A DNA stretch of 47,406 bases from Bacteroidales bacterium (GTDB taxonomy: Bacteria > Bacteroidota > Bacteroidia > Bacteroidales > Marinilabiliaceae): contig DUOK01000175.1 of the NCBI GenBank assembly GCA_012838865.1, forward strand, positions 1-47,406. Reading direction: 5' to 3'. Positions 35,803 through 43,830 of the stretch are shown in pieces (within the stretch, counting starts at the first letter, position 1; each line of letters begins with the position of its first letter). The notes beneath the pieces were generated by a model, which saw only the letters and a program-made list of their open reading frames with translations, had not been told where the DNA came from and did no database searches. The position numbers were made by a program, and so were the translations under genes.

Positions 35803-36900
35803 CTATTTCCATTTGGGGGTCGACAACAAGCCCCCTAAAGCCGACAGCAACAACAAAAAGGGATGAAAAAGGGAAAACAGCACATGCCGACCCGTCGGAT
35901 AGTCCGCATCCAAAAAGCGAAAACCTTCCCGCAATAAAAGTCCGTCGACCACCGCTTTAATTCCAAAGGCCAACACCGGCCACCAGGGCGAACAGGCCCC
36001 CAAAAGTGCACCCGCCACCAGAGCCAGCAGCCACAAATTACTCAGAAACACCACCCCGGCAAGACCCAGTGAGGCCCCATCTTTGTATGCACGCGCCTTA
36101 CCGCCCCAGCGCATCCGCTGCCGCAGATAAGCAGGCAGACTCCCACCCACAGGAGTCTCCACCACGGCGGCAGCATCCTTCACAAATACAATGCGCTTGT
36201 GGGCCGACTTAAAGGCATGCAGCAAAAACACATCGTCGCCCGAAGCCCAAGCCTGTCCCCCCACACGGTCTCTAAGCTCAAAATAAGCACTGCGCCGAAA
36301 AGCCATAGAAGCCGCACTACAAAAAACCGGCATGCCCAACAAAGCCGCCCCCGCCCCGCTCAACTGCAAAGCCATATAATCAGCCGATTCAAAAGCCCCA
36401 AACAGGCCCCCTCCCGGCCGCATACGCACCAGACCGAATAAAAAATCGGCCTCCTGCGCAGTAAAAGCAGTCGCCACAGCCGCTACCCAGCCGGGCGCCG
36501 GCACACAATCGGCATCGGTCGTCAGCACCAGACTTCCCTTGCAACGATCAAAAGCGTGACGCAGCGCCTGCTTCTTCCCGCGAGCGGGCGAGCTCAGGAG
36601 AACAAAGCGCGCATCATCTGCCAGCTCCCGCCGCAGAAAAGCTGGTCCCCCATCCGAAGAACCATCGTCCACCAATAAAAATTCAAGTAAAGAATCGGGA
36701 TGGCTTTGTTCCCGTAAAGCCGCCACCAGAGCAGGCAAATGCTTTTCCTCATTGCGAAAGGGAACCACCACCGAAACCAGCGGTTCTTCCAATACGTCGG
36801 ACTGTCCCGACCCCTTTTCCCTTCTCCAACAGCGCCAGACCGCCCCAACAAAGCCCAGGTAAAGTAAAAAGGGAAGAAGGCCCCAGCACAAAACAAACAT
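35803..36900 (-). CDS. Family 2 glycosyltransferase, membrane-bound
   Basis: A 365-residue GT-A enzyme with an N-terminal membrane helix (MFVLCWGLLPFLLYLGFVGAVW) and two or three C-terminal helices (after about 280). The catalytic parts are VSVVVPFRNEEKHLPALVAAL, LLVDDGSSDGG, LVLTTDADC for the metal-binding DxD, SGDDVFLL for the base, and QRMRWGGKA matching QxxRW of processive synthases. It uses a nucleotide sugar at the cytoplasmic face. Product unknown. The upstream SPOR-protein gene stops one base before this ATG, so translation is probably coupled. Confidence 0.9.
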   Translation of the reverse strand: MFVLCWGLLPFLLYLGFVGAVWRCWRREKGSGQSDVLEEPLVSVVVPFRNEEKHLPALVAALREQSHPDSLLEFLLVDDGSSDGGPAFLRRELADDARFVLLSSPARGKKQALRHAFDRCKGSLVLTTDADCVPAPGWVAAVATAFTAQEADFLFGLVRMRPGGGLFGAFESADYMALQLSGAGAALLGMPVFCSAASMAFRRSAYFELRDRVGGQAWASGDDVFLLHAFKSAHKRIVFVKDAAAVVETPVGGSLPAYLRQRMRWGGKARAYKDGASLGLAGVVFLSNLWLLALVAGALLGACSPWWPVLAFGIKAVVDGLLLREGFRFLDADYPTGRHVLFSLFHPFLLLLSALGGLLSTPKWK

Positions 36901-36901
36901 C

Positions 36902-37888
36902 CTAGTGCAGGCGCAAGGACAGCACCCAGTTCTCCATCTGTAAATCCTGCAACAGCACCTCCTGACGCTGCAAGGCCTGGTTCACCGAAGCGTGCCATTC
37001 CAAGCTCACCAAAAAGCGTCCCTCATAAGGCAAAACAGCAGCCTGTTCAAAACCCCGGGCCACAAAACTCCGGGCCGCTGCGGCAGCACGCGCTTCCTCC
37101 GTGTAACTGCCGACAATAACATGGTGCTGACGGGAAGCCGGCACTACAGGTTTCACTTCCGCCTTGTCTTCCTCCACATCTTCCGACATGGGCGCCAGCT
37201 CCTGCTCCATCGAATCCAAAGGCGCGGCCTCCGGCAGCTCCGCTTCTTGCGCTACCGTCGTTTCCACTTCCTCCTTCACCGCTTTGTAAGCGTCCAGCAC
37301 CGGCGTAAAAAACCACAAAACGGCACCCGCCAAAAGCAGCAAAAGCAAAAGCAGAAATACAATTAGTCCGACAGGACTGCGCCGCTTCTTCGTCTCCTCC
37401 TCCTGCAAACTGCCGGCGTTCTGATCGCGCGCTTCCTGCTCCAAAGCAGGCGGAGTGGGCACTGCACTTTGCAGTGGAATACTTTCCTCCTCCACCGAAG
37501 TTTCCAAATCCAACAACTCGTTGTCGTCCAGGGGCGCAGCTACTTTCTCCTCCACCCGCTCTTCCGTTTCAGCCGGCAGGTCCTGCTCAAAACGCAAAAC
37601 CCCCTGATCGTCCTTTAAAAAACGACCAATGCCTTTGACCTCAAACATGCCCGTATCTTCCAGGGTGCTGTTCAGTCTGGCGACATAGTCTTCCACCTTT
37701 TGTGCAGCCGCAGCAGAGTCAATGCCCTCAACAGCACAAATGTGACTGATTAAAAGACCATCGTTAAAACTCAAAAAGTTATTGAAGAGAATGTTCTGGC
37801 CCTTATCGCGCGAAACAATAAAAGCCCCAAAATCAGGAATAATGATCCGGTTGTTTTCCCTAATCAGTTCGAGGAGATAATTTTCCAT
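36902..37888 (-). CDS. HU-like (CCDC81-type) / SPOR-domain membrane protein
   Basis: I place the start at 37888 (MENYLLELIRENNRIIIPDFGAFIV). The 16 extra residues in the track come from spacer. The 328-residue protein has an N-terminal HU-CCDC81-like region (about 1-110, DFGAFIVSRDK, MFEVKGIGRFLKDDQGVLRF), an acidic linker, one transmembrane helix at about 185-205 (VGLIVFLLLLLLLLAGAVLW), and a C-terminal SPOR domain (HHVIVGSYTEEARAAAAARS). SPOR domains bind denuded septal peptidoglycan, so a periplasmic SPOR with a cytoplasmic HU-like head fits a cell-division or envelope link. This topology is common in Bacteroidota and its role is inferred. Confidence 0.88.
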   Translation of the reverse strand: MENYLLELIRENNRIIIPDFGAFIVSRDKGQNILFNNFLSFNDGLLISHICAVEGIDSAAAAQKVEDYVARLNSTLEDTGMFEVKGIGRFLKDDQGVLRFEQDLPAETEERVEEKVAAPLDDNELLDLETSVEEESIPLQSAVPTPPALEQEARDQNAGSLQEEETKKRRSPVGLIVFLLLLLLLLAGAVLWFFTPVLDAYKAVKEEVETTVAQEAELPEAAPLDSMEQELAPMSEDVEEDKAEVKPVVPASRQHHVIVGSYTEEARAAAAARSFVARGFEQAAVLPYEGRFLVSLEWHASVNQALQRQEVLLQDLQMENWVLSLRLH

Positions 37889-38006
37889 ACAACATAACTT
37901 TTTGACAGTACAGGCTTTTGCCAACACAAAATTCACGAATTGTTAAAGATAAACAGATTTTTACCTAAAATACAAGTCTCACGCATTTTTATACAGCAAG
38001 CAACAA

Positions 38007-38036
38007 CAAAGGCTGCCTCCGTAGAAGCAGCCTTTG
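38007..38036 (-). terminator. Probable terminator after transketolase
   Basis: CAAAGGCTGC (38007-38016) pairs with GCAGCCTTTG (38027-38036). On the minus strand the T-rich TTTGTTGTTGCTT follows, a poor U run. It lies 21 bases past the tkt stop. Confidence 0.65.
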
Positions 38037-38057
38037 CCAAAAACAATATAATTGAGC

Positions 38058-40085
38058 TTACTTGTTCAATAGGGCAAGCACCTGATTGTACACCGCCTCA
38101 CCGGTAAACCCGAACTCCTTGTCCAGCACCCCGTAAGGCGCAGAGTAGCCAAAGTGATCCAAACCAGCCACCACCCCGTCGGCACCTACCAGTCCCTCCA
38201 GGTTAACCGGCAAACCGGCGGTTAAACCAAACTTGGGCGTACCCGGCAAGAGTACCTCATCCTGGTAAGCCTTAGGCTGATTGCGGAAAACACCCTCAGA
38301 AGGCACCGAAATGATCTGCACCTTCAGGCCCTTCTTCTCGCGAAGTAACTTAGCCCCTTCGACCAAAGTAGCGACTTCAGAGCCATTGGCCACCAAAACA
38401 ACATCTACCTGAGCAGCGTCCTTCTCCACAATGTAGGCACCCTTTTTAGACTGCAGGGCCTGCTGGTACGAGCTGCCGGGCAGGTTGGTGATGTTCTGAC
38501 GCGACAAAATCAAAGCAGTAGGCGTCTTCACATTCTCCACAGCCATTTGCCAGGCCACGGTAGTCTCCTCGGCATCGGCCGGACGCAGCACCAACATACT
38601 GTTCTCGCCCTTGTGGTTCTTCAGCTTTTCGAGCAGACGAATTTGGGCCTCCTGCTCCACCGGCTGGTGGGTGGGACCGTCTTCTCCAACGCGGAAAGCA
38701 TCGTGGGTCCACACATACTTCACAGGCAGCTCCATCAAGGCAGCCAAACGCACTGCAGGCTTCATGTAGTCGCTGAACACAAAGAAAGTTCCGCAAACGG
38801 GAATCACCCCACCGTGCAAAGCCATACCGTTGGCCACCGCAGCCATAGTCAACTCAGCCACACCGGCCTGTAAAAAGGAGCCGGAGAAATCACCCTTGGT
38901 AAAAGCCGTAGTCTTCTTCAAAAAGCCATCGGTCTTATCGGAGTTGGCCAGGTCGGCCGACATCACAATCATATTTTCAATTTTACCCGCAAACTCAGCC
39001 AGAACAGTAGCTGAAGAAGCTCTGGAAGCATTGTTGGCCTTTTGCTGAATGGCAGCAAAATCAAAGGCCGGCGCCTCCTTGCTAAAGAAAGCCTTGAACT
39101 TAGCGGCCAGCTCAGGCTGGGCAGCTTCCCAGGCCTTCTGCTCCTCGCGCTTACGGGCCACAAACTCCGCTTTGGCAGCCTGAGCCTTGGCATACAGTTC
39201 AGCCACTTCGGGGAAAATGGTGAAAGGCTGCTCAGGGTTACCCCCCAGATTTTTGATGGTTGCAGCAAAATCGGCACCGGCCGCACTCAGGGGCTGACCG
39301 TGGGTGCTCACCTGCTTCTCATAACTGCTGCCGTCGGTCTTAACCGCACCCTTACCCATAATGGTTTTACCAATAATCAGGGTAGGTTTCTCGGTCTCCG
39401 ATTGGGCGGCCTTCAAGGCAGCACGAATCTCGTCGTGCTTGTGCCCGTCAATGGTCACCACTTTCCAGCCCCAGGCCTCGTATTTCTTAGCCGTATCCTC
39501 AACGGTCACCGCATTGGTCTCGGTCGACAGCTGAATGTCGTTGCTGTCGTAAAACATCACCAGGTTGCTCAAACCCAGGTAACCTGCCATACGACCGGCA
39601 CCCTGAGAAATCTCTTCCTGCACGCCGCCATCTGAAATAAAGGCATAAGTTTTATGCGCCATCCACTCACCAAAGCGCTGCACCAAAAAGCGCTCAGCAA
39701 TAGCCGCGCCCACAGCCATGGTGTGGCCCTGACCCAGAGGTCCGGAAGTGTTTTCTACACCACGTGCCACATCTACTTCGGGGTGACCCGGGGTGGGACT
39801 GCCCCACTGACGAAACTGAGACAGCTCGTCCATGCTGTAAGTCCCCGTCAGCGCCAAAATGCTGTACAGCATGGGCGACATGTGACCGGGATCCAGAAAA
39901 AAGCGGTCGCGGTTTATCCAGGTGCGATCCTTGGGATCGTAGTTCAAGAATTCAGAAAAAAGAATGTGTACAAAGTCTGCACCTCCCATGGCGCCACCGG
40001 GGTGGCCCGATTTGGCCTGCTCTACCATTGCGGCCGACAAGATCCGAATGTTGTCGGCTGCCTTCATTGAAATGTCTTTACTCAT
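38058..40085 (-). CDS. tkt: Transketolase
   Basis: Transketolase moves two-carbon units between sugar phosphates in the pentose phosphate pathway with ThDP. From ATG 40085 it has 675 residues. The track start 12 bases upstream is a TTG. Motifs: SGHPGGAMGGADFVHILF, the ThDP-binding FISDGGVQEEISQGAG...YDSNDIQLST, GKTIMGKGA, and the pyrimidine domain FDAIQ-type region with THDAFRVGEDGPTHQPVEQ. The length is typical. It stands alone on the minus strand and diverges from pdxB, whose substrate erythrose 4-phosphate (as the phosphonate acid) derives from this pathway. Confidence 0.96.
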   Translation of the reverse strand: MSKDISMKAADNIRILSAAMVEQAKSGHPGGAMGGADFVHILFSEFLNYDPKDRTWINRDRFFLDPGHMSPMLYSILALTGTYSMDELSQFRQWGSPTPGHPEVDVARGVENTSGPLGQGHTMAVGAAIAERFLVQRFGEWMAHKTYAFISDGGVQEEISQGAGRMAGYLGLSNLVMFYDSNDIQLSTETNAVTVEDTAKKYEAWGWKVVTIDGHKHDEIRAALKAAQSETEKPTLIIGKTIMGKGAVKTDGSSYEKQVSTHGQPLSAAGADFAATIKNLGGNPEQPFTIFPEVAELYAKAQAAKAEFVARKREEQKAWEAAQPELAAKFKAFFSKEAPAFDFAAIQQKANNASRASSATVLAEFAGKIENMIVMSADLANSDKTDGFLKKTTAFTKGDFSGSFLQAGVAELTMAAVANGMALHGGVIPVCGTFFVFSDYMKPAVRLAALMELPVKYVWTHDAFRVGEDGPTHQPVEQEAQIRLLEKLKNHKGENSMLVLRPADAEETTVAWQMAVENVKTPTALILSRQNITNLPGSSYQQALQSKKGAYIVEKDAAQVDVVLVANGSEVATLVEGAKLLREKKGLKVQIISVPSEGVFRNQPKAYQDEVLLPGTPKFGLTAGLPVNLEGLVGADGVVAGLDHFGYSAPYGVLDKEFGFTGEAVYNQVLALLNK

Positions 40086-40140
40086 GTTTAGCGGCAATTA
40101 TTAAGGTTTGTTGTTCGTATAATTCCAATTTAACCAGGCA

Positions 40141-40148
40141 CAAAAGTA
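40141..40148 (-). promoter_or_regulatory. Candidate -7 element for transketolase
   Basis: On the minus strand this reads TACTTTTG, matching TAnnTTTG, 55 bases before the tkt ATG. The -33 region is A/T-rich without a clear TTTG. Confidence 0.45.
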
Positions 40149-40241
40149 GTTATTTTTTTTTACTTACTGAAAAAGACAGTCCCCCCTCCAAGCCCTCAAA
40201 CGCTTCATTCATTGATTTTTTCGCAGTCCCACACTTTTTAC

Positions 40242-40249
40242 TAATTTTG
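40242..40249 (+). promoter_or_regulatory. Candidate -7 element for pdxB
   Basis: TAATTTTG matches TAnnTTTG, 75 bases before the pdxB ATG. A TTG lies upstream but at a long spacing. Confidence 0.35.
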
Positions 40250-40324
40250 TCTCAGCTGCTCCTGCCGCAAGAAACCTGAAACAAAAAGGTAGTTTGCACC
40301 TTTATTATTACAAAAAACATAAGC

Positions 40325-41464
40325 ATGAAAATAGTTGCCGACGATAAAATTCCCGGACTCAAAGGCGTCTTTGAGCCCTTTGCCGAAGTACTGTATCTGC
40401 CCGGAAAAGATATCGGTCCCGATGATGTGAAAGATGCCGATGCCCTGATTGTACGTACCCGCACCGCCTGCAACGCCCAGCTGCTGGAAAGCTCTTCTGT
40501 AAAAATGGTGGCCACCGCCACCATTGGCACCGACCACTTCGACATCCCCTGGCTCGAAAGTGCCGGCATCCGGTGGGTCAATGCCCCCGGCTGCAACTCC
40601 GGATCGGTCCGCCAATACATCGGCTCGGTACTGGCGCGACTGATACTTGAGGGACGCGATCCCGCCACCACCACCCTCGGCATAGTAGGCGTAGGCATGG
40701 TGGGCAGCAAAATTGCCCAGCTGGCCAACGCCCTGGGCTTTAAAGTGCTGTTGAACGACCCGCCCCGACAGCGCAGCGAGGGCAGCGCAGCCTTTTGCGA
40801 CCTGCCGCAACTCTTGCGGGAGTCGGACCTCATCAGCTTTCACACCCCCTTAAACATGAGCGGACCCGATGCCACCTGGCACCTTTTCAACAAAGACACC
40901 TTGCGGCAGACCAAAAAAGGCGCCATCGTCATCAACACCTCCCGGGGCGAAGTCACCGCCACCCAAACCCTCCTACAAGGCCTGGCCAGCGCCCACCTCA
41001 GTCGCGTAGTCCTCGATGTCTGGGAAAACGAGCCCAACATTCACTCCGATTTGCACCAGAAAGTCTGGATCGGCACTCCCCACATCGCCGGCTACTCGGT
41101 AGATGGTAAAGCCAACGGCACCACCATGACCGTTCAGGCCCTGGCCCGTCACTTTCAACTGCCGCTGAGCGATTGGCAGCCGGCCTCACTGCCCCTGCCC
41201 CCCGATCCCCTCATCCGCTTCGGCGAAGAAATACTGCAAATGACCCCCGCCCAAGTCGCCGCCACCGCCATTTTGAAGACCTTTGACGTATGCGACGACG
41301 ATGCCCGACTGCGGGCCCGGCCCACCGAGTTCGAAAAACTAAGAGGCGCATATCCGCCCCGCCGCGAGTTTCACCTCTGGCAGGTACAACTGCCCAAACA
41401 AGCCGCCGCAGAAGTCCGCACCCTGTTTAAGCAACTCGGCTTTGTATTAAAGGAAGCGCAGTAA
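40325..41464 (+). CDS. pdxB: 4-phosphoerythronate dehydrogenase PdxB
   Basis: PdxB oxidises 4-phosphoerythronate, the second step of the DXP-independent pyridoxal phosphate route. The 379-residue protein is a D-2-hydroxyacid dehydrogenase: MKIVADDKIPGL start, ATIGTDHFD, Rossmann GIVGVGMVGSKIAQLANALG, catalytic Arg in NTSRGEVTA, Glu in LDVWENEP, and His in GTPHIAGYSVDGKANGT. A C-terminal PdxB dimerisation domain of about 80 residues completes it. Its 3' end overlaps the convergent PAP2-like gene by 18 bases. Confidence 0.95.
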   Translation: MKIVADDKIPGLKGVFEPFAEVLYLPGKDIGPDDVKDADALIVRTRTACNAQLLESSSVKMVATATIGTDHFDIPWLESAGIRWVNAPGCNSGSVRQYIGSVLARLILEGRDPATTTLGIVGVGMVGSKIAQLANALGFKVLLNDPPRQRSEGSAAFCDLPQLLRESDLISFHTPLNMSGPDATWHLFNKDTLRQTKKGAIVINTSRGEVTATQTLLQGLASAHLSRVVLDVWENEPNIHSDLHQKVWIGTPHIAGYSVDGKANGTTMTVQALARHFQLPLSDWQPASLPLPPDPLIRFGEEILQMTPAQVAATAILKTFDVCDDDARLRARPTEFEKLRGAYPPRREFHLWQVQLPKQAAAEVRTLFKQLGFVLKEAQ

Positions 41465-42055
41465 CGAAGAAAAAACAAGCAGAAAGCCCAGCGCATAGCC
41501 CGCATAGACCTGTGCGGGCGTATGCGCCCCCAAAGCCAGTCGCGCCGACCCTGTGAGTCCCCCCGCCACCACCAGCAAAGCCAGCCAGCCCGACACATCC
41601 AGTCCGTAACGCAGACCCAGAGCCGCCAGGGCACCAGCCACACCGGCAATGCCAATGGTATGGAGACTGATTTTCCAGAAAAGAGTAATGACCAGAGCAA
41701 ACAATAAAGTCGACAAAGTCGACAACATAAAAGTCGCCAGCATCCCCGACAAGCCCATCCGTTTCAGCAGCAGGTAGCCCATGTAGTAAAACAGCGCCGT
41801 AAAGAGCACCGGCCACAAACGCTCCCGGGGCGTCTCCATCTGAAAACTCTTAATGGCTCCAAACTGATACAACAAAGGCAAGAGCGACAAGGGCAAAATA
41901 CAAGTGGTGAGTCCCACCATCAAATAAACCACCCGCTTGGCCTCCAAAGGCATAAAAGCCACATGGTGGCCCGAGTTAAAAATCAGAAAGACCCCAAAAA
42001 CCGGCATCAGCATGGGATGAAAAAGTACCGAAATCACCTTGCTCAATAAACGCAT
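41447..42055 (-). CDS. PAP2-superfamily-like membrane protein
   Basis: A 202-residue protein with about six hydrophobic helices. Two elements recall PAP2 phosphatases: WKISLHTIG in place of the PSGH motif, and ARLALGAHTPAQVYAGYALG matching Arg-x5-His. The final Asp of Hx3D is replaced by Gln. The Bacteroidota group with this form is uncharacterised, and catalytic phosphatase activity is uncertain. Lipid phosphate substrates such as undecaprenyl pyrophosphate would be a guess. It lies 32 bases after rpoN on the same strand and overlaps the end of pdxB. Confidence 0.78.
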   Translation of the reverse strand: MRLLSKVISVLFHPMLMPVFGVFLIFNSGHHVAFMPLEAKRVVYLMVGLTTCILPLSLLPLLYQFGAIKSFQMETPRERLWPVLFTALFYYMGYLLLKRMGLSGMLATFMLSTLSTLLFALVITLFWKISLHTIGIAGVAGALAALGLRYGLDVSGWLALLVVAGGLTGSARLALGAHTPAQVYAGYALGFLLVFSSLLRFL

Positions 42056-42087
42056 AACTTTCTTCTCCTTTTAGGGACAGTGTCCCG

Positions 42088-43548
42088 TTACAACTCCTTG
42101 CGCAAGCGTGCCACAGGAATATTCAACTGTTCCCGGTACTTGGCCACCGTACGACGGGCAATGTTGTACGACTTCTCCTTCAGAATCAGCGCCAGCTTAT
42201 CGTCGGTCAATGGTTTGCGTTTGTCCTCCGCGGCAATACACTCCTCCAGAATCTTTTTGATTTCCCGGGTCGACACCTCCTCGCCGCTATCGGTCTGCAA
42301 GCCCTCCGAAAAAAAGTACTTCAGCGGAAAAATGCCGAAGTGCGTCTGAATGTACTTGCTGTTCGACACCCGCGAAATCGTCGAAATATCCAGATTGGTT
42401 TTATCGGCAATGTCCTTCAAAATCATCGGGCGCAAACTCATTTCATCGCCCTCCACAAAATATTCCTTCTGGTAATCCAGAATGGCCTCCATCACCGTCA
42501 TCAGCGTATTTTGGCGTTGACGAATGGCATCAATGAACCACTTGGCCGAATCGAGCTTCTGCTTCACAAACATCACCGCCTCCTTTTGCTCGCGGCTCTG
42601 GTTTTTCTTATTCGACTGGTAATCGCTGAGCATCTCCGAATAAGTGGTGCTGACGCGCAGCTCGGGCAAATTGCGCGAATTCAGCGAAAGCTGAAACTGG
42701 CCGTCCTCTACCTCCAGAATAAAATCCGGAATAATGTGCTGGGCCGTTTTGCTCATCGGATTGCTGTACGAGCTGCCCGGCTTGGGATTGAGCTTCAAAA
42801 TTTCATCCACCGCATCCTTCAGCTGCTCGTCATCGAGGTGCAGGCGCTTGGCAATTTTATCGTAATGTTTGCGGGTAAACTCCTCAAAATGCAGTTTCAG
42901 AATCTGGTAAGCATGGCGGGCCGACTCTGCCTCGTTGGCCCGGCGTTCCATCTGCAACACCAGGCACTCCTGCAAATCACGGGCCCCCACCCCGGGCGGA
43001 TCAAAATCGTGAATCACCTCCAGCGCCTCCAGCGCCTCCTGCTCCTCCACCTCCACATTCTGCGAAAAGGCCAAATCGTCCACAATCTCCTCAATCTCCC
43101 GCCGCAGGTAACCATCCTCGTCAATATTGCCAATAATGTATTCGGCAATGTTGCGCTGGCGCTCAGTCATGATGCGCAAACCCAGCTGAGCCGTCAAATG
43201 TTCATGAAAGGTGGTCCCCCCCGAAAAGGGAATGTCTTCGTGCTTGTCGTCCTTCGAGTAATTGCGCGACTGCAATTTGTAGGCAGGAATATCGTCGTCG
43301 CGAATGTAGTCGTCGATCGACAGCTCATCCTTTTCCATCTCCTGCTCGGGAACCGAATCGGCCTCATCGCCGTACTCATCATTGCTCCCCTGCGAATCGC
43401 CCGCATACTCCAATACAGGGTTTACCTCCAACTCCTCCTTAATGCGCTGTTCCAGCTGGGCAGTCGGAATCTCCAACAACTTAATCACCTGAATTTGCAG
43501 GGGCGAAAGTTTCTGAAGCAGTTTTTGCTGTAAACTCTGTTTCAACAT
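42088..43548 (-). CDS. rpoN: RNA polymerase sigma-54 factor
   Basis: Sigma-54 directs RNA polymerase to -24/-12 promoters that need an AAA+ activator. The 486-residue protein has region I (LKQSLQQKLLQKLSPLQIQV), the acidic region II (about 55-100), the core-binding domain (PPGVGARDLQECLVLQMERR), the DNA-binding HTH, and an intact RpoN box near the C-terminus (ARRTVAKYRE). All expected parts are present. The 282-base spacer to priA holds a terminator, a promoter-like element and a leader hairpin. Confidence 0.96.
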   Translation of the reverse strand: MLKQSLQQKLLQKLSPLQIQVIKLLEIPTAQLEQRIKEELEVNPVLEYAGDSQGSNDEYGDEADSVPEQEMEKDELSIDDYIRDDDIPAYKLQSRNYSKDDKHEDIPFSGGTTFHEHLTAQLGLRIMTERQRNIAEYIIGNIDEDGYLRREIEEIVDDLAFSQNVEVEEQEALEALEVIHDFDPPGVGARDLQECLVLQMERRANEAESARHAYQILKLHFEEFTRKHYDKIAKRLHLDDEQLKDAVDEILKLNPKPGSSYSNPMSKTAQHIIPDFILEVEDGQFQLSLNSRNLPELRVSTTYSEMLSDYQSNKKNQSREQKEAVMFVKQKLDSAKWFIDAIRQRQNTLMTVMEAILDYQKEYFVEGDEMSLRPMILKDIADKTNLDISTISRVSNSKYIQTHFGIFPLKYFFSEGLQTDSGEEVSTREIKKILEECIAAEDKRKPLTDDKLALILKEKSYNIARRTVAKYREQLNIPVARLRKEL

Positions 43549-43562
43549 AAATCTGAATACTT

Positions 43563-43587
43563 AAAAAAGGGTCTGTAAAGGCAGACC
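43563..43587 (-). promoter_or_regulatory. Terminator-like hairpin in the rpoN leader
   Basis: On the minus strand GGTCTG and CAGACC pair around CCTTTA, followed by C and six T, ending 14 bases before the rpoN ATG. It lies downstream of the likely promoter, so rpoN transcripts must pass it. It may be an attenuator or a 5' stabilising stem. Confidence 0.5.
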
Positions 43588-43596
43588 GCTCAAAAG

Positions 43597-43604
43597 CAAA
43601 AATA
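43597..43604 (-). promoter_or_regulatory. Candidate -7 element for rpoN
   Basis: Reads TATTTTTG on the minus strand (TAnnTTTG). The predicted start is near 43590, just before the leader hairpin. The -33 match is weak. Confidence 0.4.
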
Positions 43605-43645
43605 AGCTTATTTCCGCAATATTGAAACAACAACGCCCCTTCTAC

Positions 43646-43688
43646 AAAAAAAGTGCCCCGCAGCAGTAGTCGAAACAACTGGCGGGGC
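43646..43688 (-). terminator. Intrinsic terminator after priA
   Basis: GCCCCGC and GCGGGGC pair, continued by CAGT/ACTG inside. On the minus strand the stem is followed by AC and seven T. It separates priA from rpoN. Confidence 0.85.
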
Positions 43689-43705
43689 CAACTTGATCCA
43701 CCCCG

Positions 43706-43770
43706 GGGGGCGGTGCTTTTGGTTGTGTGCTTTTCTAAGGATCTTCCACCACCAAAAGTACAACGCCCCC
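43706..43770. repeat. Imperfect inverted repeat between priA and its terminator
   Basis: GGGGGCGGTGCTTTTGGTTG is mirrored by CACCAAAAGTACAACGCCCCC with small gaps, around a loop of about 20 bases. It could be an extended transcript-end structure. No copy elsewhere in the window was noticed. Confidence 0.55.
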
Positions 43771-43830
43771 GACCCTTAGTTCCGGTCAAAAAGTAAAAAT
43801 GCTGTGCAAAAGGTACAAAAAACACCGTTT

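Noticed and set aside
42340-43533. 397-residue plus-strand ORF across rpoN
   Set aside because: Antisense of rpoN, which has an intact RpoN box and region I. The ORF is a Leu/Arg/His-rich artefact.
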